NCBI GenBank assembly: GCA_031119155.1 | Contig: JAVHYH010000099.1 | Coordinates: 1 to 11,472 of the forward strand | From: Brevundimonas sp. | Lineage (GTDB): Bacteria; Pseudomonadota; Alphaproteobacteria; Caulobacterales; Caulobacteraceae | Length of the DNA stretch: 11,472 nucleotides | Reading direction: 5' to 3' | In this document: positions 5,930-11,472 of the stretch, piece after piece | Layout: the number at the start of each line of letters is the position of its first letter | How positions within the stretch are numbered: position 1 is the stretch's first letter | Position numbers and translations under genes: made by a program | Notes under the pieces: generated by a model | Seen by the model: only the letters and a program-made list of their open reading frames with translations | Told to the model about the DNA's origin: nothing | The model's database searches: none

Positions 5930-6421
5930 ATGCGTCTGTCGACCAAGGGACGATACGCCGTGATGGCGATGGCCGATCTGGCCCGGAACGGACGCGATGC
6001 CGGAGGCGAGACGCGAGCCGTTTCGCTGGCCGAAATCGCCACCCGTCAGGAAATCTCGCTGAGCTATCTGGAGCAGCTGTTCGCCCGCCTGCGCAAGAGC
6101 GGGCTGGTGTCGAGCGTGCGCGGTCCGGGCGGCGGCTATCGCCTGTCGCAGGGCGCGGAGCTGACCATGGTGGCGGACATTGTGCTGGCCGTGGACGAGC
6201 CGATCCGCGCCACCCGTTGCGCCGCCCACGGCACGCCGCGCGGCTGCATGATGGGCGGGGAACGCTGCATCACCCACGATCTGTGGGAAGACCTCGGCGC
6301 GGAAATCCACGCCTATCTGGCGGCGGTGTCGCTGGAAGATGTGGTGCTGCGCCGGACCGGCGCGCGGCGCCGGACGCTGGCTCCCGGAACGTCGGCGTCA
6401 GGCATGGAGGCGGCGGCATGA
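5930..6421 (+). CDS. iscR: Rrf2-family Fe-S regulator, IscR-type
   Basis: A 163-residue winged-helix regulator, nearly the length of E. coli IscR (162). The N-terminus MRLSTKGRYAVMAMADLA and the recognition region LSYLEQLFARLRKSGLVSSV (44-63) followed by RGPGGGYRLS are almost identical to IscR. Likely cluster ligands are Cys97, Cys106, Cys113 and His116, the last in RCITHDLW; E. coli uses three Cys and one His in the same order but with a shorter first interval. It should bind a [2Fe-2S] cluster and adjust suf transcription to Fe-S demand. The start follows GAAGG at six bases. The stop overlaps the desulfurase start (ATGA, 6418-6421), so expression is coupled to the first enzyme. In some alphaproteobacterial annotations the gene would be called sufR or just Rrf2; the target promoter is inferred. 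Confidence 0.88.
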   Translation: MRLSTKGRYAVMAMADLARNGRDAGGETRAVSLAEIATRQEISLSYLEQLFARLRKSGLVSSVRGPGGGYRLSQGAELTMVADIVLAVDEPIRATRCAAHGTPRGCMMGGERCITHDLWEDLGAEIHAYLAAVSLEDVVLRRTGARRRTLAPGTSASGMEAAA

Positions 6422-7557
6422 GCGGCGTCTATCTGGATTACAACGCTTCGGGTCTGGTTCGTCCGGAAGTTCAGGAGGCCATGGCCAAGGCCCTGGCTGA
6501 CAACGGCAATCCGTCGGCGGTGCATGCCGCCGGTCGTCGGGCGCGGGCGCGCATCGAGACGGCGCGGGCGCAGGTGGCCGAGCTGGTCGGGGCCGATCCG
6601 ACGGCGATCATCTTCTCGTCGGGCGGGACCGAGTCCAATGCCCAGGCCATCGTCAGCGCGCTGAAGGGCGGCTGCGAGCGGCTGATCGTCGGGGCGACCG
6701 AGCATCCGTGCGTGGCGGAAGCCGCTCTGGCGTCGGGCGCGCCGGTCGAGGTGCTACCGGTCGATGCGAACGGCGTGGTCGACCTGGATGTGCTGGAACT
6801 GCTGCTGGCCAACGGCGGACCCGCCGTGGTCGCCATCCATCATGCGAACAACGAAAGCGGCGTGATCCAGCCGATCGTCGAGGCGGCGGCTCTGGTGCGG
6901 GCGTCCGGCGGCTGGCTGCACGTCGATGCGATCCAGTCGGCGGGCAAGATCCCGGTCGATATGCGGACGCTGGATGCGGACAGTCTGACCCTGTCGGCGC
7001 ACAAGCTTGGCGGACCGCAGGGCGTCGGCGCTCTGGTGATGAAGCCGGGCCGCGAGGCGGTTCGCATCCTGCACGGCGCCGGGCAGGAGCGCGGCATGCG
7101 CGCGGGCACCGAGAATGTGCCGGGCCTGACGGGCTTCGGCGTGTCGGCGGTCTGCGCCGCGCGTGATCTGGATGAGGCGATGGCCCACATCGGCTGGCGC
7201 GACGCCGCCGAGGCGCGGGCGAAGGCGGCGGGGGCGACGATCATCGGCGGCGCCGTTCCGCGCCTGCCCAACACCCTGTTCATGGCCGTCGAGGGCTGGG
7301 ACAGCCCGCAACAGTTGATCACGCTGGATCTGGCGGGCGTGATGATCTCGGCGGGCAGCGCCTGTTCGTCGGGCAAGACCAAGCCGTCCAAGACCATCAG
7401 CGCCATGGGCCTGCATGACCTCGCCACCGGCGCGGTGCGGGTGTCGGGCGGCTGGGGCACGACCGAACAGGACTGGATCCGGTTCGCCGACGCCTGGACG
7501 GCAGCATACGAAAAGCAGGTCGCACGCCTGAGTCTGCGTGCGAAGGAAGTCGCGTAA
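6418..7557 (+). CDS. cysteine desulfurase, NifS/IscS-like
   Basis: A 379-residue class V aminotransferase-fold PLP enzyme that releases sulfur from L-cysteine as a protein persulfide and makes alanine. Key residues are His96 in TEHPCV over the cofactor ring, Asp170 and Gln173 in HVDAIQSAG, the PLP Lys196 in LSAHKLGG, and the persulfide Cys316 in SAGSACSSGK on a loop of the NifS/IscS kind. The conserved RAGTENV (228-234) is present. Length is normal. The start is ATG at 6418, inside the iscR stop; a much longer open frame upstream to 5917 only shadows iscR. The gene ends three bases before sufB. It is the first of two desulfurases in this operon. Which sulfur acceptor it serves cannot be read here. 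Confidence 0.92.
   Translation: MSGVYLDYNASGLVRPEVQEAMAKALADNGNPSAVHAAGRRARARIETARAQVAELVGADPTAIIFSSGGTESNAQAIVSALKGGCERLIVGATEHPCVAEAALASGAPVEVLPVDANGVVDLDVLELLLANGGPAVVAIHHANNESGVIQPIVEAAALVRASGGWLHVDAIQSAGKIPVDMRTLDADSLTLSAHKLGGPQGVGALVMKPGREAVRILHGAGQERGMRAGTENVPGLTGFGVSAVCAARDLDEAMAHIGWRDAAEARAKAAGATIIGGAVPRLPNTLFMAVEGWDSPQQLITLDLAGVMISAGSACSSGKTKPSKTISAMGLHDLATGAVRVSGGWGTTEQDWIRFADAWTAAYEKQVARLSLRAKEVA
7543..7549 (+). promoter_or_regulatory. ribosome-binding site for sufB
   Basis: AAGGAAG lies inside the last codons of the desulfurase gene, 11 bases before the sufB ATG at 7561, at the long end of useful spacing. It supports that start. Confidence 0.5.
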
Positions 7558-7560
7558 ATC

Positions 7561-9027
7561 ATGGCCGCAGTTCAGGAAACCATCGACGCCGTCGCCGCAC
7601 TCGAGAAATACGAGCACGGCTTCACCTCGGACATCGAGCAGGAGTTCGCCCCCAAGGGGCTGAACGCCGACATCGTGCGCTTCATCTCCGAGAAGAAGGG
7701 CGAGCCGGAGTGGATGCTGGAATGGCGGCTGGCCGCCTTCGAGCGCTGGCAGGCGATGGAGGAGCCGACCTGGGCCGCCGTAAAGTATGAGCCGGTCGAC
7801 TATCAGGACCTGTATTATTACGCCGCGCCGGTGAAGAAGGAGGGGCCGAAGTCCCTCGACGAGGTCGATCCGGAGCTGCTGGAAGTCTATGCCAAGCTGG
7901 GCATCCCGCTGAAGGAGCAGGAAGTGCTGGCGGGCGTGCAGGGCGCGCCGAAGGTGGCGGTGGACGCCGTGTTCGACAGCGTCAGCGTGGTCACGACCTT
8001 CAAGGCCGAGCTGGCCAAGGTCGGGGTCATCTTCATGCCGATCTCCGAGGCCCTGCGCGAACACCCGGAGCTGGTGCGTCAGTATCTGGGCTCGGTCGTG
8101 CCGGTGTCGGACAACTATTTCGCGGCGCTGAACAGCGCGGTCTTCAGTGACGGGTCGTTCGTCTACATCCCGCCGGGCGTGAAATGCCCGATGGAGCTGT
8201 CGACCTATTTCCGCATCAACGCCAGCCAGACCGGCCAGTTCGAACGCACCCTGATCATCGCCGACAAGGGCAGCTACGTCTCGTATCTGGAGGGCTGCAC
8301 GGCCCCGATGCGCGACGAGAACCAGCTGCATGCGGCGGTGGTCGAGATCGTGGCGCTGGACGACGCCGAGGTGAAATACTCGACGGTCCAGAACTGGTAT
8401 CCCGGCGACGCCGAGGGCAAGGGCGGCATCTACAACTTCGTCACCAAGCGCGCGGACTGCCGCGGCGACCGGTCGAAGGTGTCGTGGACGCAGGTGGAGA
8501 CCGGCTCGGCCGTCACCTGGAAATACCCGTCCTGCATCCTGAAGGGCGAGGAGAGCTCGGGCGAGTTCTATTCCATCGCCATCACCAACGGGCATCAGCA
8601 GGCCGATACCGGCACCAAGATGATCCATCTGGGCAAGAACTCGAAGTCGCGGATCATCGCCAAGGCGGTGTCTGCGGGCAGGTCGGACTCGACCTATCGT
8701 GGGCAGGTGTCGGTGCACCCCAAGGCGACGGGCGTGCGGAACTTCACCCAGTGCGACAGCCTGCTGATCGGCAAGGAGTGCGGCTCGCACACCATTCCGT
8801 ACATCGAGGCCCGCAACGGATCGGCCCAGCTGGAGCATGAGGCGACCACGACCCGCCTGAGCGAGGACCAGCTGTTCTACGCCCAGCAGCGCGGCCTGTC
8901 GCAGGAGGAGGCGGTGGCCCTGCTGGTCAACGGCTTCGTCCGCGACGTGCTGCAGCAACTGCCGATGGAGTTTGCGGTGGAGGCGCAGAAGCTGGTGGCG
9001 ATCAGCCTTGAAGGCTCGGTCGGGTAA
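7561..9027 (+). CDS. sufB: Fe-S cluster assembly scaffold SufB
   Basis: A 488-residue SufB, close to the E. coli length of 495. SufB is the main scaffold of the cytoplasmic SufBCD complex on which new clusters form. The family core reads in order: IPPGVKCPMELSTYFRIN (203-220), LEGCTAPM with Cys246, corresponding to E. coli Cys254 of the sulfur-transfer path, NFVTKRADC (292-300), KVSWTQVETGSAVTWKYPS (306-324), and the C-terminal GKECGSHTIPYIEARNGS with Cys407, matching E. coli Cys405. Glu in RLSEDQLFY follows. The C-terminus is the usual EFAVEAQKLVAISLEGSVG pattern with no insertion or intein. Start and ribosome-binding site agree. The gene lies between the NifS-like enzyme and sufC in one transcript. 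Confidence 0.97.
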   Translation: MAAVQETIDAVAALEKYEHGFTSDIEQEFAPKGLNADIVRFISEKKGEPEWMLEWRLAAFERWQAMEEPTWAAVKYEPVDYQDLYYYAAPVKKEGPKSLDEVDPELLEVYAKLGIPLKEQEVLAGVQGAPKVAVDAVFDSVSVVTTFKAELAKVGVIFMPISEALREHPELVRQYLGSVVPVSDNYFAALNSAVFSDGSFVYIPPGVKCPMELSTYFRINASQTGQFERTLIIADKGSYVSYLEGCTAPMRDENQLHAAVVEIVALDDAEVKYSTVQNWYPGDAEGKGGIYNFVTKRADCRGDRSKVSWTQVETGSAVTWKYPSCILKGEESSGEFYSIAITNGHQQADTGTKMIHLGKNSKSRIIAKAVSAGRSDSTYRGQVSVHPKATGVRNFTQCDSLLIGKECGSHTIPYIEARNGSAQLEHEATTTRLSEDQLFYAQQRGLSQEEAVALLVNGFVRDVLQQLPMEFAVEAQKLVAISLEGSVG

Positions 9028-9042
9028 TCAAAAAGAAAAACA

Positions 9043-9792
9043 ATGCTCAAGATTAATAACCTCCATGTCACCGTCGGCGAGAAGCCGATCCTCAAGGGGC
9101 TGACGCTCGAAGTGCCGGCGGGCGAGGTGCACGCCGTCATGGGGCCGAACGGGGCCGGCAAGTCGACGCTGGGCTACGCCCTGTCGGGCCGTCCGGGCTA
9201 TGAGGCGACCGAGGGTTCGGTCCAGTGGAACGGCGATGACCTGCTGGAGCTCGATCCGGCGGAGCGGGCGGCCAGCGGCGTCTTCCTGTCCTTCCAGTAC
9301 CCGCTTGAGATTCCCGGCGTGCCGGCGATGACCTTCATCCGCACCGCCCTGAACGCCCAGAAGCGCGCGCGCGGCGAGGAGGAGGTCTCGGCCCCCGCCT
9401 TCCTGAAGCTGGTCAAGGCGGCGTCGCAGTCGCTGAAGATGGACTTCGAGATGCTGAAGCGTCCGCTGAACGTCGGCTTCTCGGGCGGCGAGAAAAAGCG
9501 GATGGAAATCCTGCAGATGGCCCTGCTGGAGCCGTCGCTGCTGATCCTCGACGAGACGGACTCGGGTCTGGACATCGACGCCCTGCGCATCGTGTCGGAA
9601 GGCGTGAACGCCTTGCGTTCGCCGGAGCGGTCGATGCTGGTGATCACCCACTACCAGCGCCTGCTGGACTACATCAAACCCGACCGGGTGCATGTGCTGG
9701 CCGCCGGCCGCATCGTCGCCTCGGGCGGCCCGGAGCTGGCGCTTCAGCTCGAGGCCGAGGGCTATGACCGCTACGTCAGCGAGGCGGCGTGA
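9043..9792 (+). CDS. sufC: Fe-S assembly ATPase SufC
   Basis: A 249-residue ABC-type soluble ATPase that binds SufB and SufD and drives the scaffold's shape change. Walker A GPNGAGKST is at 34-42, the Q-loop Gln85 in LSFQYPLEIPGV, the signature FSGGEKKR at 146-153, Walker B LLILDETDSGLD at 166-177 with Glu171 as catalytic base, and the switch His203. The FSGGEKKR and ETDSGLD forms are typical of SufC rather than of transporters. The ATG at 9043 follows sufB after 15 bases that are almost all A, and no strong Shine-Dalgarno sequence is seen there. Its TGA overlaps the sufD GTG start. Confidence 0.97.
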   Translation: MLKINNLHVTVGEKPILKGLTLEVPAGEVHAVMGPNGAGKSTLGYALSGRPGYEATEGSVQWNGDDLLELDPAERAASGVFLSFQYPLEIPGVPAMTFIRTALNAQKRARGEEEVSAPAFLKLVKAASQSLKMDFEMLKRPLNVGFSGGEKKRMEILQMALLEPSLLILDETDSGLDIDALRIVSEGVNALRSPERSMLVITHYQRLLDYIKPDRVHVLAAGRIVASGGPELALQLEAEGYDRYVSEAA

Positions 9793-10817
9793 ACGCCCTG
9801 CCGCTCATTGATCTGAAGGACGCGTCCAGCTTCCCGTCGCGGCGGGTGGAGGCGTGGAAATATTCGGACCTGCGCAAATACCTGCGCGAGGCGCCCGAGC
9901 CGTCGCCGTCGGCGGCGCTGCCCGTCGCGGGCGGCGGGCCGTTCGAGGCGCTGGGCGGCGACGCCATGGTGTTCGTCAACGGTCGGGCCGTGGGCGTCGA
10001 CACCCTGATGGCCTCGGGCGAGCAGACGCTGCGCCTGCGCTATGTGTCAAAGGCCGAAGGCACGGGCCATGCGGCGACGGCCCGCATCTCGGCGCGGGCC
10101 GGGGCGAAGCTGCTGCTGCTGGAAACCCATGAGGGAGCCGGCTCGGCCTATGTGGCGCACAACCGGCTGGAGCTGGACGTGGCGCGCGGGGCCGAGGTGA
10201 TCCGGGTGGTGCTGATCGAGGAGCCGGCGGACGCCATCTCGATCACCCAGGCCGAGGTGCGGGTCGAGGCCGGCGGCGTCTATCGCCAGACCGTGCTGGC
10301 GACCGGTTCGAAGCTGCAACGGATCGAGACCCAGCTGCTGCATTTCGCCCAGGGCGCCGATGTGACGCTGGACGGCGCCTATGCGCTGTCGGGCGAGCGG
10401 CATGCGGACCTGACGACGGTGGTCGATCACGTCGCCGCCGACGGCCTGACCAGCCAGATGACCAAGGGCGTGGTGCGGGATACGGCGCGCGGCGTCTTCC
10501 AGGGCAAGATCATCGTCGAGCGCGGGGCCGACGGCACCGACGCCCGGATGCAGCACCATGCGCTGATCCTGGGCGAGCGCGGCGAGATCGACGCCAAGCC
10601 GGAGCTGATCATCTACGCCGACGACGTCCAGTGCGCGCACGGGAATACGGTCGGTAATCTGGATGAGAGCGCGCTGTTCTACATGCAGCAACGCGGCATT
10701 TCGGCCGACGAGGCGCGGGCCCTGCTGGTCGAGGCCTTCCTGATCGAGGTCGTGGACCGGATCGCGCACGACGGCGCGAGAGAGGCGGCGAGGGCATGGC
10801 TGACGGATCGACTGTGA
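9789..10817 (+). CDS. sufD: Fe-S assembly protein SufD
   Basis: A 342-residue SufD, paralogous to SufB and its partner in the scaffold. The N-terminal signature RRVEAWKYSDLR is at 18-29, and the C-terminal block is YADDVQCAHGNTVGNLDESALFYMQQRG (276-303 region), in which His284 matches E. coli His360 that helps hold the nascent cluster with SufB. It starts with GTG at 9789, within the sufC stop (GTGA), and GAGG at 9781-9784 gives a short-spaced ribosome-binding site. At 342 residues it is shorter than E. coli SufD (423), and the missing length lies at least partly before the WKYSDLR motif, which here begins near residue 20. The beta-helix core looks intact. The end overlaps the sufS start region. 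Confidence 0.93.
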   Translation: MNALPLIDLKDASSFPSRRVEAWKYSDLRKYLREAPEPSPSAALPVAGGGPFEALGGDAMVFVNGRAVGVDTLMASGEQTLRLRYVSKAEGTGHAATARISARAGAKLLLLETHEGAGSAYVAHNRLELDVARGAEVIRVVLIEEPADAISITQAEVRVEAGGVYRQTVLATGSKLQRIETQLLHFAQGADVTLDGAYALSGERHADLTTVVDHVAADGLTSQMTKGVVRDTARGVFQGKIIVERGADGTDARMQHHALILGERGEIDAKPELIIYADDVQCAHGNTVGNLDESALFYMQQRGISADEARALLVEAFLIEVVDRIAHDGAREAARAWLTDRL

Positions 10818-11472
10818 ACGTCTTCGACGCCTACGCCGCTCGCGCGCAGTTCCCGATCCTGTCGCGGACGGTAAACGGCAAGCCGCTGGTCTATCTGGAC
10901 TCGGCCGCTTCGGCGCAGAAGCCGCGGGCGGTGATCGACGCCCTGACGGCGGCGATGGAGGGCAGCTACGCCAATGTCCATCGCGGCCTGCATACACTGG
11001 CCAACGAGACGACCGAGGCCTTCGAGGCGGCGCGCGAGAGCGTGGCGCGGTTCCTGAACGCCGAGAGCCCGGACAACATCGTCTGGACCAAGGGCGGGAC
11101 CGAGGCAATCAATCTGGTGGCGTCCAGCCTTGGGCAGTCCATCGAGCCGGGCGACGAGATCATCGTCAGCCAGATGGAGCACCACTCCAACATCGTGCCC
11201 TGGCACCTGCTGCGCGAGCGACGCGGGGCGGTGCTGAAGTGGATCCCGCTGCTGGACGACGGATCGCTGGACATGGCGGCCTATGCCGACCTGCTGGGGC
11301 CGAAGACGAAGATCGTCGCGGTGACCCATATGTCGAACGTGCTGGGCACCATCAATCCGGTGGCCGAGATCACCCGGATGGCCCATGCGGTCGGCGCCAA
11401 GGTGCTGATCGACGGCTGTCAGGGGGCGGTGCACGGCCTGCCGGACGTGCAGGCCATCGGCTGCGACTTCTA
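10796..11472 (+). CDS. sufS: cysteine desulfurase SufS, cut by the right edge
   Basis: The first 225 residues of a class V aminotransferase-fold desulfurase of the SufS group, normally about 406 long, ending inside the window edge before the PLP lysine and the catalytic cysteine. Visible markers are LVYLDSAASAQKP (31-43), NVHRGLHTLANETT (60-73), TKGGTEAINLVASS (98-111), MEHHSNIVPWH (127-137), HMSNVLGTINPVAEI (178-192) and LIDGCQGAVHGL (204-215), in which Asp206 contacts the cofactor; Cys208 stands where Ala is common. ATG at 10796 is preferred, overlapping sufD by 22 bases; a GTG at 10814, six codons later and overlapping the sufD stop, is an alternative. It is the second desulfurase of the operon. 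Confidence 0.95.
   Translation, partial: MADGSTVNVFDAYAARAQFPILSRTVNGKPLVYLDSAASAQKPRAVIDALTAAMEGSYANVHRGLHTLANETTEAFEAARESVARFLNAESPDNIVWTKGGTEAINLVASSLGQSIEPGDEIIVSQMEHHSNIVPWHLLRERRGAVLKWIPLLDDGSLDMAAYADLLGPKTKIVAVTHMSNVLGTINPVAEITRMAHAVGAKVLIDGCQGAVHGLPDVQAIGCDF

Noticed and set aside
5917..6417. Extension of the desulfurase frame upstream over iscR, suggesting a fused protein
   Set aside because: This part shadows iscR, starts with TTG, and the standard desulfurase N-terminus begins exactly at the ATG at 6418.
6754..8958. A 734-residue open frame on the minus strand, antisense to the desulfurase and sufB
   Set aside because: Both plus-strand genes are certain, and the antisense product is low-complexity, rich in Arg, His, Gln and Ala as expected for a GC-rich shadow frame. 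It shows no domain.
9028..9042. A-rich gap before sufC as a separate promoter
   Set aside because: Fifteen bases are too few for a promoter with both elements; it more likely keeps the sufC start unstructured.

Overview
The window looks like a chromosomal segment from a GC-rich alphaproteobacterium. Gene content points to Caulobacterales, with Brevundimonas or a close relative my best guess. The reasons are the gene order hydrolase (-) / iscR-type regulator - cysteine desulfurase - sufB - sufC - sufD - sufS (+), a Caulobacter-style promoter in front of it, and the NamZ/DOMON-like pair. The genus is inferred from recall, not computed. I see no phage, insertion sequence, CRISPR array, tRNA or rRNA.

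Layout, left to right. (1) 2-367 (+) is the 3' end of an unrecognised gene that enters from outside the window. (2) 374-3062 (+) is a tightly coupled three-gene cassette: a DOMON-like domain protein, a NamZ/DUF1343 exo-N-acetylmuramidase-family protein and a ten-helix DMT/EamA permease. Each junction is a 4-base ATGA overlap, which suggests one functional unit, possibly cell-wall sugar handling. (3) 3152-4132 (+) is a TerC-family membrane protein. Its stop codon lies in the loop of a perfect 8-bp inverted repeat with three GTGCAC copies in 37 bases. (4) 4133-4387 holds no gene. (5) 4388-5073 (-) is a Phd/YefM-type antitoxin and VapC-type PIN toxin module; the toxin begins with TTG inside the antitoxin stop. 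(6) 5119-5769 (-) is an alpha/beta-hydrolase whose nucleophile position reads Gln instead of Ser. (7) 5770-5929 is a divergent regulatory region with a recognisable promoter and a perfect inverted repeat over its -10 element. (8) 5930-11472 (+) is the SUF iron-sulfur cluster operon, truncated inside sufS at the right edge.

How the genes work together. The operon is fronted by an Rrf2/IscR-type regulator that probably senses Fe-S status and controls its own promoter. Two cysteine desulfurases (a NifS/IscS-like one and SufS) mobilise sulfur. SufB, SufC and SufD form the ATP-driven scaffold, with the expected SufB Cys and SufD His present. The genes are separated by at most 15 bases or overlap, so a single transcript is likely. 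The left-hand genes are unrelated to SUF as far as sequence shows.

Most of this is recognisable core metabolism. The points most worth a second look are the catalytically altered hydrolase next to suf, the inverted repeat over the suf -10, the terC 3' hairpin, and the DOMON/NamZ/permease cassette whose NamZ lacks a signal peptide.
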